From: Comamonadaceae bacterium
Lineage (GTDB): Bacteria > Pseudomonadota > Gammaproteobacteria > Burkholderiales > Burkholderiaceae_C
Length of the DNA: 64,000 nucleotides
Direction of reading: 5' to 3'
Assembly: GCA_947450895.1 (NCBI GenBank)
Contig: CANFWT010000008.1
Coordinates: 1-64,000, forward strand
In this document: positions 8,188 through 18,050 of the stretch, piece by piece
How positions within the stretch are numbered: position 1 is the stretch's first letter
Layout: each line of letters begins with the position of its first letter
Notes under the pieces: generated by a model
Databases searched by the model: none
What the model saw: only the letters and a program-made list of their open reading frames with translations
What the model was told of the DNA's origin: nothing
Translations under genes and position numbers: made by a program

Positions 8188-9372
8188 TCAGGGCTTGCGC
8201 ATTACCACCAGGCCCTTGAGGTACTCGCCCTCGGGAAAGCTGATGGTCATGGGGTGGTCCGGGGCGCCGCCCATGCGCTCGGTGATAAAGCCGTCCACCC
8301 CGGCGTCCGCCCCGGCGGAGGCCACAATTTTGTGGAACAAATCGGCGCTGATGCCGCCCGAGCAGGAATAGGTAAATAGCACGCCGCCGGGCTCCAAAAT
8401 TTTGAAAGCCAGGCGATTGATGTCTTTGTAAGCGCGCGCGGCGCGCTCGGCGTGCGCCACGGTGGGCGCGTACTTGGGCGGGTCGAGCACGATGGCGTCA
8501 AAAGTCTGGGCGGCCTGGGCAAACTGGCGCAGCGAGGCGTTCACGTCGGCGTCCATAAAGCGGGCGCGCTCGGGCGCAAAGCCATTGAGCGCCACATTGG
8601 CCGCCGCCTGGGCGATGGCCGGGGCGGACGAATCAATCGACGTGACATGCGCCGCCCCGCCCGAGAGCGCGGCCACGGTAAAGCCGCCGGTGTAGCAAAA
8701 GCAATTGAGCACGCGCTGAAACTGCAGGCGCCGCGCATGGTCAGCAAACTTTTTGCGGCTGTCGCGCTGGTCCAAGTAGAAGCCGGTCTTGTGGCCGTGC
8801 GCAATGTCCAGGGCGAGCTGCCAGTCGTGCTCGCGCAGAACCAGTTCGGTGGCGCCACTGCCGCGCAGCCAGCCGGTGGCCTCGGGCAGGCCTTCCAGGC
8901 TGCGGCTGCTGGCGTCCGAGCGTTCGTAGAGCTTGCTCAGCCCCGTGTGCTTCAGGAGCGCGTCGGCAATCACCGCCTTCCAGCGCTCCACACCCGCCGA
9001 GGTGAACTGCGCCACCAGGGTGTCGCCGTAGCGGTCCACGATGAGCCCCGGCAAACCGTCCGACTCGCCATGCACCAGGCGCATGCCGTCGCTTTGCACG
9101 TCAAAGCGGCTGCGCGCCTGCAAAGCCCGCGCCACGGCACGGCTAAAAAACGCGGCGTCAATGCGCTCTGCTTCGTCAAAACTCCAGACACGCGCCCGGA
9201 TTTTGGAGCTGGGGCTGAACGCCGCCCAGCCCAAGAATTGCCCCTCGTGGCCTTCGACGCGCACCGTCTCGCCGCTGTCGCCACCTCCGCGTTCAATGGC
9301 AGACTCAAAAATCCAAGGGTGGCGGCGCTGCAAAGAGCGCTCTTTGCCAGAGCGAAGGCGGATGGTTTTCAT
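8188..9372 (-). CDS. rlmI: 23S rRNA m5C1962 methyltransferase RlmI-type
   Basis: 394 residues, the normal length for the RlmI/RlmK family. An N-terminal PUA-like domain (RLRSGKERSLQRRHPWIFESAI) binds RNA; the C-terminal Rossmann domain binds S-adenosylmethionine (LNCFCYTGGFTVAAL). The catalytic motifs LDPPKYAP and YSCSGG, the latter with the nucleophilic cysteine, are intact. It is expected to methylate carbon 5 of a cytosine in 23S rRNA. Separating RlmI from close paralogues by sequence reading alone is not fully certain. GST follows directly on the same strand. Confidence 0.85.
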   Translation of the reverse strand: MKTIRLRSGKERSLQRRHPWIFESAIERGGGDSGETVRVEGHEGQFLGWAAFSPSSKIRARVWSFDEAERIDAAFFSRAVARALQARSRFDVQSDGMRLVHGESDGLPGLIVDRYGDTLVAQFTSAGVERWKAVIADALLKHTGLSKLYERSDASSRSLEGLPEATGWLRGSGATELVLREHDWQLALDIAHGHKTGFYLDQRDSRKKFADHARRLQFQRVLNCFCYTGGFTVAALSGGAAHVTSIDSSAPAIAQAAANVALNGFAPERARFMDADVNASLRQFAQAAQTFDAIVLDPPKYAPTVAHAERAARAYKDINRLAFKILEPGGVLFTYSCSGGISADLFHKIVASAGADAGVDGFITERMGGAPDHPMTISFPEGEYLKGLVVMRKP

Positions 9373-9437
9373 GCAGGCTATTGTCGCTTGGCCGGCAGCC
9401 CGTTACGCCCTGGAGCGCAACCGAAGAACGCCCAGGG

Positions 9438-10205
9438 TCAGGGGCCCAGAAGCGAGACCGTCAGTGCAATCGGTTCAGCGCTGACGCGGCTTTCTCCGCG
9501 GTACACGTATTGCAGACTGAGCAGCAAGGAGATGAGCAGGCCCAAGGCGACAGTCACACCACCGACCCAGGTGACCATCTTCTCTGCCGGCGAGAGCAAC
9601 GCGCCCACCAGAGTCAACGCCAGGACGGCGCAGACGATGGTGTTCCAAAGGTATGCAGGAATCGAAAGATGGCTTGCCGCAATACGCGCTTCCCGGACAT
9701 CGGAGAGCTGCGTCAAGCTGCCCAACACCTCCGCGCGGGCGATTTGCTGGACCGCATTCTTGGGGTCGAGCAGGCGGATGCCTTGTGTCAAATCTGCCAG
9801 CAGTTCGGAGGTGTGTGGGGCACGCTCACCTTTAACCAGCAAGGGCCACTCGTCTTGCACAACGGATTGCGCGTAGGCTTTCAAATCTGATTGCAGCTCG
9901 ACTGCCTGGGCGCTGCCGAAGCCGACCAAGGCGCGGTTGAGCTTGAATATCAGCGCAGCTTCTCTTGCCGCCAGGTCTTCGGCATTGCGATGGTCTCCCT
10001 GGACCCGCACCAGAGAAAAGACGATCAATAACAGGGACACGGATACCAGGACCTTGAATGCCTCCTCCACGCCCGAGGTCACTTTGAAAGGCTCGAATTT
10101 CAATCTGCGGCGAACCAAGGCCGGCAACACGGTGCTCAGCGTGATACCACCAAAAACCAGCAGCGCGGCGAGCTTGAAGTTGCCGAGCGAGTAAATCCAG
10201 TCCAT
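9438..10205 (-). CDS. DUF4239-like inner-membrane protein
   Basis: 255 residues from the ATG at 10205, chosen because GGAG lies six bases upstream. Two hydrophobic segments near the N-terminus (LAALLVFGGITLSTVLPAL; FKVLVSVSLLLIVFSLV) and two near the C-terminus flank a soluble middle region of about 120 residues. This 2+2 layout resembles DUF4239, a family distantly similar to bestrophin channels, with no settled function. It follows the TpsA gene by 22 bp on the same strand and might be co-transcribed with the two-partner secretion pair, although such a partner is not standard. Confidence 0.6.
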   Translation of the reverse strand: MDWIYSLGNFKLAALLVFGGITLSTVLPALVRRRLKFEPFKVTSGVEEAFKVLVSVSLLLIVFSLVRVQGDHRNAEDLAAREAALIFKLNRALVGFGSAQAVELQSDLKAYAQSVVQDEWPLLVKGERAPHTSELLADLTQGIRLLDPKNAVQQIARAEVLGSLTQLSDVREARIAASHLSIPAYLWNTIVCAVLALTLVGALLSPAEKMVTWVGGVTVALGLLISLLLSLQYVYRGESRVSAEPIALTVSLLGP

Positions 10206-10227
10206 TTTTTCTCCAATCATTGAACCG

Positions 10228-13200
10228 TCAATGCAATACAAAAAGCGTCATCGTTGACATCAAATTCACCGCTTCCAGGCTCTGGTAGAAATTGTTGGAT
10301 GCCGTAGACCGGGTGGGGTTAGCCAAGCGCGGCGCGGTGTTGGTATCCAGGCCTGGCGCACTCGCCTGCGCACTGGGATCCACTTGCGCAATACCCGCGG
10401 CGGCCAAAAATTGGGCTGCGATGTCGTCTGCGGGCATGTGCGTTGCCTGTCTGGACAAAGGCACCAAAGCAGGTGCGGGCCGGCCCGCGTACTTGCCCGC
10501 GACTTGCACAGTTTTCGCGCCACCCATGGATACAGGAGCCGCCTTGGACGCCAGCGATTGGCTTGCCTGGGCGGCACCTTTGGCAAGCGCGCTTGCAGCC
10601 GTTGACCCGTCCGCTCGGCCCTGGCTAGCGCGCCGGTTTGCGATTGCCGCCCGAGACGCCGAGGCCTTCGGACCACCGGCCAGACTGCGTGGATTTGCTG
10701 GGGCGTTCGTGCTTTGCGCGGTCGATGGGGCCGCTGCCTGCCCATCAGCGTTGGCCTGTGCGGTCTGCGTGGCTACTGGCGAAGCGCTTTCACCCGCGAC
10801 CGCCGGGCCGGCACTTTCGCCCGGCGAGGACAAAGCGGCGGTCGCCGCATTGGTAGCCGCTGCAGAAGCCGCCACGGTGCTGGAGACGCCGGCCTGTGCC
10901 GCCCCAACTGCGTTCGACTCCGCTGTGGATGCAGTGCCAGAAGCGGCGTCAGGCGCAGCCACCGGGCTGGTTGGGTTTACCGCAGGCGTGCTCGCGCTGC
11001 TCGCCTGGGCCAAGGTACTTGCAGCCCCTGGGGCTGGAAACACGGGCACCACCGCCTGCGCGTCGGCAAGCCGGCTCTCGCGGTACAACAGGTAATAGCC
11101 GGCCCGGGAGGGTGGCGCATCCTGGCTGCTTTTGCCATACAAACTGGCGTGCGCGGTCTTGAGCGCCAGCGCGCTTGCCACGGCATTGCTGTCGGTGGGG
11201 TTGCCGGTGTAGACCACCGCAATCCCCCCTGCGCCGATAAGGAGATCGGCGCCGGCGCGCAGCAGCATGTTCCCCTGGGCGCCCTCTCCGGCTGCACTGG
11301 TGTTTGCCGCACTGAGCTTGAGTGCGGGGGCCGCAGGGTCTGCCGAGCGGCTGGCGGTCACCAAGGTTTTTTCCAGCACAAGGTTGCCTGTTTGCGTGCT
11401 GACTGCGACGGTTCCGGTGGATGAAAGGCCAGTGAAGTTGCGCCCTTCCACCGAAACCTCGCCGACCACCAACTCCGCGCTGTTGACCACATCGATGGCG
11501 CCCACGGGGTTGGCACTGGCCAAGGTGGCAAGGGTATTGCCAGGATTGCTGAGCTGCTTGGCACCGGCGCCTACCAAAGCCAAGCCATTGCCGTTAGCAG
11601 ACACCACGCCCGTCAAAGCCAAGGGTCCGTCTCCCCCTACGCTGGTATCGCCAGCCAGGGTGATGGCGCCCGCAGCACTGCCCAGGTTAAGGCTGCTGTT
11701 GACCAGCGCTGCCGGGCCCGCCAGGGTCATGGGATTGAAGACCCAGTGGCCATTGAGATCAACGCTGCCGCCGTGGACCTGCACCGCCGCCGTTCCGAAA
11801 GGCCCGCGGTCCAGTGCCGCGTTGCTGCCCCCGCCAGCGATCAAGGTCCCGGCGCTGACGGTGGTGCCGCCACTGTAGCTGTTGGCACCTGCCAGGGTGA
11901 GTGCGCCCGCACCAGCGCCTAAATGGGCATAGGCGGTGTCGGTATTCATTGCCACGGCGCTTGTACCTGAGACGATGCCGGCCACTGTGTTGGCGTCCGA
12001 CGTGGAATTGAAGCTCAGTGTGCCCAGGTTGGAAACGCCTGCACCGATGCGAATGGCTCCGCTGCCTGTCGACAGGGTCAAGTTGGGCTTTTCGTTGGTA
12101 AACGCCGTGGTGATGGAAACGTTGCGGACGGTCGCATCAAGACCCTGGGCCAAGTTGTCGGCGCTCCCTCCTATGGCCCCCATCGGGTTCATCGGTGCCA
12201 GCGCTCCCACATGGGGGGCGACCGTTTGCGACACCAAGACGTTGTTCACAAAGATGTCCAAAGTCGCCGTGTTGTTGGCTTGCGTGGTGTAACTGATTTT
12301 CACGGGGACAAAGGCGCCACCCGTGCCTTGGTAGCCATTGCGAAACAGATCGAGGTTGGCCCAGGTTTGTCCTTTGATGGTGATGCTACCTGCGCCGTTT
12401 CCGGCGCGAATCACCACGCCATCATTGGCATTGCCGTAACTAAACAGCGTGTTGACTGCACCGGGCTGAAAGCTATTGACCTTGTAGTCGGCCTGAAATG
12501 TCCAGTTCTGCCCCAGTCCTGATGCATCGAAAATGTAGGGGTTGCTGCCATTTTGGGTCGTGGTCCAGGTACTGCGCCGAAGTGCACCTACCGTGAGCTC
12601 CGTGGTGCTTTTGTCAGCGGGCGACACGGAACCCGAAACGCCAACCGGTGCGTCGTGGGTGCTTAAGGAAACGGACGCATTGTCGAGCACCAGGTTGCCA
12701 TGGTAGCTTTGGCCACCGCCGGTGGTGACGCTGCCTTTGAGACGCACCACGCCCGAGCCGCCGGTGGCAGGAGTGACCTCCAGCGCGCTGCTCCCCGTGC
12801 CCTGGATATTGGCCAAAATGTTGACATTGCCATAGGCGGACAAGCTCAGGGTATTGGCGTTCCAGCCCGACAGATTGCTGCCCAGCGTGATGTCACCCTT
12901 GCCGCTGGTGCCCAAGCCGCAGCCCACGGCACTCGCGCTGGTGCACGCCACCGCATCGCCGCTGGTGACGATGGAGACATTGTTGCGGTTCAGCGCGGCG
13001 GCCAAACTGGCTGTGCTCAGGTCGCCTCCGCTGGCAGCGATCAAAAAATCTTTGGGATCCAAGAGCCACGTTCCATCGGTGCCCCGCGGCGCAAGGGTGC
13101 TGATCTGGGCTGCATCGGTGATGGTCAGCGTGGCGGCCGAGGTTTCGATGAACCCGCCATGGCCGCCCGAGGCACCGCCTTGCGCGCGCAACACGCCTTC

Positions 13201-14244
13201 GATGCGCGCCGTGCCCGCCGGGTTGGCGGTATCGGAAACCACCTCGATCCGTCCGCCATTGCCGGCACTGCCAGGTGCGGCATCGGCAAGAATGCTGCCG
13301 GTGTTGCTGATGTGGTGGCTGGCAGACAAGCGAACCACGCCGCCGTCGTTGACGAGGCCCGTGGCGGCCAGGGTGCCACTGTTGTTGACCACGCCGCCCA
13401 GGACTCCGGTGGCCGCCTGGGCGGACAAAACAATCAGGCCGCCGGGTGCTTGCACCGCCTGGCCGTTGTCCACCAAGGTCTGAATGCTGGCGGGGCTGAC
13501 CAGCACACGGGTCAGCTGGTGTTTGTCGTTGAACTGGAGCTCGTACCGCTCCCCGGCAGCCAGCGCCACCACACCCCCCATTTGCGCGACCACCAGGCCT
13601 TGGTTCACCACCTCGGGCGCCAGCAGGGCGACGGAGCCGCCCGCACCCGCATGCAGCGTGCCTTGATTCAGGATGGTGCCTGTGGACCCATTGCGGCTGA
13701 ATTGGTAGTCACCCCGCAGAAAGTCAGTATCTGCAATGCTGTGCGTGGTCGCGGTGAAGCTCCCCACATCCACCCGCGAACCCGGCGCAAAGTACACCCC
13801 GCGCGGATTGCTCAGGAACACATGCCCGTTGGCGCTGATTTGCCCGAAAATTTGGCTCGGGTCCGCGCTCTGGACCCGGTTGAGCAACACGCTGGTGGCG
13901 CCGGGTTGGCGAATGGTCAGCTGCGCTTGTGCGCCCAGGTTGAAGGTCTGCCAATTGATGATGGCCTGCTGCGAGGCCTGCTCGATGACCATCGCCGCAG
14001 CAACTGGCGTGTGGCTTTGCGCAATGCTTGCGCTACCGGCCACCACCTGGCCGCCCGTGGGCAGTTGCATGGGCAAAGGCGGGGCAGCAGCAGCGGGCAG
14101 CGCCCGCGCTGCGCCCGCGGGAACCCACAAGGCTGCCACCAGCGCCATGCGCATCACCAAGGTACCACCGGGCACGCAGGGCTGTGGCCGTACCGACCCG
14201 AGGACCTGACCGTGAGTTTCGCGCGGGGTGCTGGGTTTGCGCAT
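10228..14244 (-). CDS. TpsA-type secreted exoprotein (filamentous haemagglutinin N-domain)
   Basis: 1338 residues. A hydrophobic export segment (residues ~28-50) precedes the TPS secretion domain at ~60-330, recognisable from INWQTFNLG, VLLNRVQ and NPRGVYFAPGSRVDVGS. Residues ~595-735 look like a LamG/concanavalin-type jelly roll. Around 815 there is GANSYSGGTTVSAGTLIAGG, typical of autotransporter-associated repeat strands. Residues ~1075-1290 are a low-complexity Ala/Ser/Pro tail. The product should be exported by Sec, then threaded across the outer membrane by the adjacent TpsB to form a beta-helix adhesin or similar. Three bases separate it from the TpsB stop. No toxin domain is evident at the C-terminus, so an adhesin is more likely than a contact-dependent toxin. 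Confidence 0.85.
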   Translation of the reverse strand: MRKPSTPRETHGQVLGSVRPQPCVPGGTLVMRMALVAALWVPAGAARALPAAAAPPLPMQLPTGGQVVAGSASIAQSHTPVAAAMVIEQASQQAIINWQTFNLGAQAQLTIRQPGATSVLLNRVQSADPSQIFGQISANGHVFLSNPRGVYFAPGSRVDVGSFTATTHSIADTDFLRGDYQFSRNGSTGTILNQGTLHAGAGGSVALLAPEVVNQGLVVAQMGGVVALAAGERYELQFNDKHQLTRVLVSPASIQTLVDNGQAVQAPGGLIVLSAQAATGVLGGVVNNSGTLAATGLVNDGGVVRLSASHHISNTGSILADAAPGSAGNGGRIEVVSDTANPAGTARIEGVLRAQGGASGGHGGFIETSAATLTITDAAQISTLAPRGTDGTWLLDPKDFLIAASGGDLSTASLAAALNRNNVSIVTSGDAVACTSASAVGCGLGTSGKGDITLGSNLSGWNANTLSLSAYGNVNILANIQGTGSSALEVTPATGGSGVVRLKGSVTTGGGQSYHGNLVLDNASVSLSTHDAPVGVSGSVSPADKSTTELTVGALRRSTWTTTQNGSNPYIFDASGLGQNWTFQADYKVNSFQPGAVNTLFSYGNANDGVVIRAGNGAGSITIKGQTWANLDLFRNGYQGTGGAFVPVKISYTTQANNTATLDIFVNNVLVSQTVAPHVGALAPMNPMGAIGGSADNLAQGLDATVRNVSITTAFTNEKPNLTLSTGSGAIRIGAGVSNLGTLSFNSTSDANTVAGIVSGTSAVAMNTDTAYAHLGAGAGALTLAGANSYSGGTTVSAGTLIAGGGSNAALDRGPFGTAAVQVHGGSVDLNGHWVFNPMTLAGPAALVNSSLNLGSAAGAITLAGDTSVGGDGPLALTGVVSANGNGLALVGAGAKQLSNPGNTLATLASANPVGAIDVVNSAELVVGEVSVEGRNFTGLSSTGTVAVSTQTGNLVLEKTLVTASRSADPAAPALKLSAANTSAAGEGAQGNMLLRAGADLLIGAGGIAVVYTGNPTDSNAVASALALKTAHASLYGKSSQDAPPSRAGYYLLYRESRLADAQAVVPVFPAPGAASTLAQASSASTPAVNPTSPVAAPDAASGTASTAESNAVGAAQAGVSSTVAASAAATNAATAALSSPGESAGPAVAGESASPVATQTAQANADGQAAAPSTAQSTNAPANPRSLAGGPKASASRAAIANRRASQGRADGSTAASALAKGAAQASQSLASKAAPVSMGGAKTVQVAGKYAGRPAPALVPLSRQATHMPADDIAAQFLAAAGIAQVDPSAQASAPGLDTNTAPRLANPTRSTASNNFYQSLEAVNLMSTMTLFVLH

Positions 14245-14247
14245 GGG

Positions 14248-15957
14248 CTAGAAGGTGAACGCGGCGCTGAGCCACAAGCGGTCTCTGACCAGCGTACCGT
14301 CCTGGTCGCGCAGGCCTTGGAGCGCGTTGGGATTTTCGCCATCCCTGTGGGCATAGGTCGCCTGCAAAGCCAAGCCTGGGCTGGGGCGCCAGGCCAGTGC
14401 CAGACCAGCGCCCTTGAGCGCGTAGGCGCCTGCCACGGCAGCGTCGGACACGCCGTCCTGATTTTTGGGGGCAACGAGACCATAGTCGTAAAAGCCCGTG
14501 CATTGCAAGCCGTTGGGCATTTGCCATCGCAACTCCAGGCTCAGCAACTGCCCTACCGGACCACCGCCTTCGCCGCTGGGATAGGCGCGCACGCCATTGG
14601 CGCCACCCAGGTAGAAGTTCTCTGACGCGTCCAGCGCGTCCGCCGACCATTGGCCACTCCATGCCCCGTACGCCGAAATCTGGGGAGCGATTTGCTGCTC
14701 TCGGCTCAGGGCGTAGCGCAGTTTGGTGTAAGTGGCGCCCGCCTGGGGGACGGCGGCGTCCCCGCTGGGGGACACCCGTCCGGCGGACACCGCCAAAGAA
14801 AAAGCAGTGCGTGCGCCGCCCCCCAGGACGTCCAGGAGGTCGCCATTGAGCCCCAGGGTCCAAGGCGCGTTGGCGTAGTCCGTTTGGATGGATCCAGCCG
14901 CGCGGTTCAGGAAACGCTTCCAATCGGCACCGAGACTGGCCCAGAGGTTGCGTGAATGGCTTCGAACCCAGGGGTAACTGAGTTCCAGGCCCGTGCTGGT
15001 CGAGGACCCGTTGAAATTACCGTCCTGAAATCCGCCTGCAACCAGCGCATAGTCCAAGCCCGACGCATTGAAAGCGATGCGCACACCGTCATCCCCGAGT
15101 GGAACACTGTAGGCCAGGCGCAGATAGCGCGAACCTTCAGACTTGCTTGCATCCAGGCGGGCCTCGTCCCCCTGGCCTGTGGGGCTATGGAGGTGCAGCG
15201 CTGCGATCCATTGCTCGGCGCCCGTGGAGACGCTTGCGGTGTTGTCCACCGCGATGCTGCCAGAGACTGTGGGTTCGTCGGCCAGTCGCAATACCAGGTC
15301 GGTTTGCCCACCTGCAGCACCCGGACTCAGGTCGCCGCTCACCACGACGCCTGGCAGGTCGTCAGCCAACAGCAAGGCACGCTCGATTGCCCGCAGATGG
15401 ACCAAGCCGCCAGTCGCTTGCGCGTGGGAAATGATCCGCTCTATCCGCGGGAGTGCGCTGTGGGCGGACGCTCGGTCCAGCACCTGCGTTCTGCCAAAGA
15501 CCGCCTCCCGTACCGCGATGTTCACCACACCATCGACCACGTCCTGCTCCGGAAGAAAGGCCTGTACCAGCCAGCCTTCGCGCCGATAGAAATCGGCAAC
15601 CGCCCCTGCGGCCTGTTGCAGTTGGGCAAAGTCCAGCGCCCGACCCCGCAAGGGCGTCAACACCGCGCCCAGCTGCTCGCCACTGAACACGGTATTGCCA
15701 GTAAAGCTGAAGGCCTGCACCACCACAGTGGGTCCGCCCGATGGCTGCGTGGGCACCAATGGCGCTGCGCCAGCCCATTGCGGCGCACGGGGCAATTCAG
15801 GGAGCTGAGGAAGGTGCTGTTCGCGCTCGATCTGCTGGAACAAAGACCCTGCGCTGGGCTTGGTCTGTGCCATTGAGGGCGACTGCCACAGCAAGGCCGC
15901 CAGGCTGTGGGACAAGGCAATCCATGTCAATCCGCAGAATCTGGTGAAAACGCGCAT
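14248..15957 (-). CDS. TpsB outer-membrane transporter, ShlB/FhaC/HecB family
   Basis: 569 residues. Signal peptide at ~1-30, then an extended segment, a POTRA region at ~78-155 (VVQAFSFTGNTVFSGEQLGAVL) and a second POTRA-like region, then a 16-strand barrel region to the C-terminus. The barrel carries LGGANGVRAYPSGEGGG, the VRGY-like loop required in this family, and the protein ends in AAFTF, a typical outer-membrane terminal strand. It is expected to secrete the TpsA encoded directly downstream. TpsB-TpsA order and tight spacing are typical of a two-partner secretion operon. Confidence 0.9.
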   Translation of the reverse strand: MRVFTRFCGLTWIALSHSLAALLWQSPSMAQTKPSAGSLFQQIEREQHLPQLPELPRAPQWAGAAPLVPTQPSGGPTVVVQAFSFTGNTVFSGEQLGAVLTPLRGRALDFAQLQQAAGAVADFYRREGWLVQAFLPEQDVVDGVVNIAVREAVFGRTQVLDRASAHSALPRIERIISHAQATGGLVHLRAIERALLLADDLPGVVVSGDLSPGAAGGQTDLVLRLADEPTVSGSIAVDNTASVSTGAEQWIAALHLHSPTGQGDEARLDASKSEGSRYLRLAYSVPLGDDGVRIAFNASGLDYALVAGGFQDGNFNGSSTSTGLELSYPWVRSHSRNLWASLGADWKRFLNRAAGSIQTDYANAPWTLGLNGDLLDVLGGGARTAFSLAVSAGRVSPSGDAAVPQAGATYTKLRYALSREQQIAPQISAYGAWSGQWSADALDASENFYLGGANGVRAYPSGEGGGPVGQLLSLELRWQMPNGLQCTGFYDYGLVAPKNQDGVSDAAVAGAYALKGAGLALAWRPSPGLALQATYAHRDGENPNALQGLRDQDGTLVRDRLWLSAAFTF

Positions 15958-16067
15958 TTAGTTAGTTAAAACACTTTTATTGAATTGCAAGCTTTATACC
16001 GAGTCCCCCGCATGAAAGCTAACGCAAGCTTGCATTGCTCAGCGCCACCCCGTGAGATGGCGGCAAC

Positions 16068-18050
16068 TCAAAGGTCAAGCGCCGGGTGCAGCGCAGTGCG
16101 CGCAACATAGCGCCAGCGCCCCAGGTACATCGATGCCAGGGCGGCTGCAGCGCCCGCGCTCAACACCTGCAGCCAGGACGTTTGCCAGGCGCCGTCAAAG
16201 GCGCCAAACAGACTGGCCTTAAGCCCCTGCACCACCCAGGTGATGGGCAGCCAAGGGCTGAGGCTGGCAAAAAAAGTGCCGCTGAGTTCCACCGGCAGCA
16301 CACCGCCCGAGGATGACAACTGCAGCGCCAGCAGCAGCATGGCAAGCGCCTTGCCGGCATCGCCCAAGAGGCGGGTCAACGCGCACACGATGAGCAAAAA
16401 CGCAAGCCCTGCGCTGACCACGGTGCATGCCAGCGCACCGGGCTGCAACACCTTGATGTGCAGCACATAGGACAAAGTCACCATCACCAGCAGCGCCTGC
16501 AGCACCACCACGCCTGCGGGGAATGCGAGTTTGCCGACCAGGCGGGCCAGCGGGCTAAAGCTACGCGCAATGTGGGGCAAGAGGCGCAGGTTCACCAAAA
16601 ATGCGGCAATGCCGGCGCCCAGCCAGAGGGCGGCAGGAAGAATGTTGGCCGCAAAGCCGCTGCCGCTGTTTTGCACGCTGGCATCAATTTCCAGCGCCGG
16701 ACGCACTGAATCGGCCAAGCCCCGGGCGCTGCCCCCGGGGGTGTCCAGGGGCGCAGGCAAAGCGGCCAACAGCAAGCTGGTGCCATCCAAGAGCGCACGG
16801 CTCGCGCTGCTGATTTTGTCGTTGGCCTGGGCCAAGGTCAGGCTGGCGCGTGCCAGTTCTGCGGCGCCATCGGCGACCATATCGATTTGGTTGTCCTCAG
16901 GCAACTTCGCCACCATGGCGCGCAAGGCGCCATTCATGGACCGCACACCCCCGGTGAGGGTGCCTACGCCGGCGGCGAGCTGGTTCGTGCCATCGCTGAG
17001 TTTTTGCTGGCCCTCTACGGCGCTTTGCAGCCCGCTGTCGAGCTGGTAGAGGCCCAGTGAAAGCTGCGTCACGCTGTCTCGCACCGCCGGGCGCACCAGC
17101 ACGCTGTTATCGGCCTCTTGCTTGAACGCCAACACGCCGCTGCTCAAGCTTTGGCTGCCATCTTTGAGGTTTTGCAGCGACTTGTGCAGTTCTTCCTGAC
17201 CAGCCGCCAGCGCCTCGGCACCGGTATTGAGGGCGCTGAGGTCCGAGTTGCGCGGGCGCTTCCCATCCAGCGTACGCACGCCGGTGGCGAGCTGGTGCAT
17301 GCCCGCACCGAGCTGGGCGACCCCATCACTCAGCCGCGTTGCGCTGCTGCCCAATGACTTGGCACCCATGGCTGCTTTGGATGTCCCGCTGCTGAGCTCG
17401 CTGGCGCCCTCTTGGAGTTGCGAAGCGGCATGGCGCAGCCGCTCCACGCTGTCTTTGGAGCCGGCCGCGTTGAGCAAAACCAGGCCCCAGCGCTGCTCAT
17501 TGAGGCTCTCATTGACCTTGTGGCCCAGTTCGGCGGCAAAGAGCTGGGCGATGCGCGCACCCTCAAAACTATTGCCCTCGGAGGCGTAGACCACCAGTTT
17601 GCCCGCGCCGGGCTGGGCGCCGGGCACTGCGTTGGAGCTGAAATCACGGGGAATGATGAGCGCAAACGCCAGTGCGCCGTGGCGCACCTGGCGGCGCGCG
17701 TCGTCGGCGTCACCGATGCGGTGGTAGCCAAAGCGCGCACCACGTTCCAACTGCGCGACCAGTTCCTGGCCCATGTTGACTGTCTGTTCACGGTAAACCA
17801 CGCCCTGGTCCAGGTTAACCAAGCCCACTTGCAAAGCGCCACTGTTGGCGCCGGGATCCCACACGCTGGAGAGGTAGATCACCACATACAAAGCAGGAAT
17901 CAGCGCTACCGCCAAGGTGGCCAGCAAGGCCTTGGCGCCGCCAAAAAAGAACGGTGCTTCTAGCCGCAGCAAAAAGCGGATTTGACGCAGCAATGCATAC
18001 ACCGGCCGCCAAGATCCCCAGGGGCGGCGGGCGCGCCCAGATCGCCTCAC
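16068..18050 (-). CDS. YhgE/Pip-type ABC-2 membrane protein
   Basis: 660 residues from a GTG start. One transmembrane segment near residue 40-60 (LLATLAVALIPALYVVIYLSS), then a large extracytoplasmic region of ~400 residues with long runs of Leu/Ala/Ser/Gly repeats (ASELSSGTSKAAMGAKSL, QLGAGMHQLATGVRTL) that look coiled-coil, then about six transmembrane segments in the last 200 residues. This is the layout of the YhgE/Pip (phage infection protein) group and of exporter accessory proteins. The transported molecule is unknown, and no ATPase gene is adjacent. The start overlaps the upstream DUF962 gene by four bases (GTGA). Confidence 0.75.
   Translation of the reverse strand: MRRSGRARRPWGSWRPVYALLRQIRFLLRLEAPFFFGGAKALLATLAVALIPALYVVIYLSSVWDPGANSGALQVGLVNLDQGVVYREQTVNMGQELVAQLERGARFGYHRIGDADDARRQVRHGALAFALIIPRDFSSNAVPGAQPGAGKLVVYASEGNSFEGARIAQLFAAELGHKVNESLNEQRWGLVLLNAAGSKDSVERLRHAASQLQEGASELSSGTSKAAMGAKSLGSSATRLSDGVAQLGAGMHQLATGVRTLDGKRPRNSDLSALNTGAEALAAGQEELHKSLQNLKDGSQSLSSGVLAFKQEADNSVLVRPAVRDSVTQLSLGLYQLDSGLQSAVEGQQKLSDGTNQLAAGVGTLTGGVRSMNGALRAMVAKLPEDNQIDMVADGAAELARASLTLAQANDKISSASRALLDGTSLLLAALPAPLDTPGGSARGLADSVRPALEIDASVQNSGSGFAANILPAALWLGAGIAAFLVNLRLLPHIARSFSPLARLVGKLAFPAGVVVLQALLVMVTLSYVLHIKVLQPGALACTVVSAGLAFLLIVCALTRLLGDAGKALAMLLLALQLSSSGGVLPVELSGTFFASLSPWLPITWVVQGLKASLFGAFDGAWQTSWLQVLSAGAAAALASMYLGRWRYVARTALHPALDL

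Noticed and set aside
12700-14625. Long open frame of 641 codons opposite the TpsA gene
   Set aside because: It is antisense to a clearly recognisable exoprotein, has no family resemblance and reflects high GC and codon bias.
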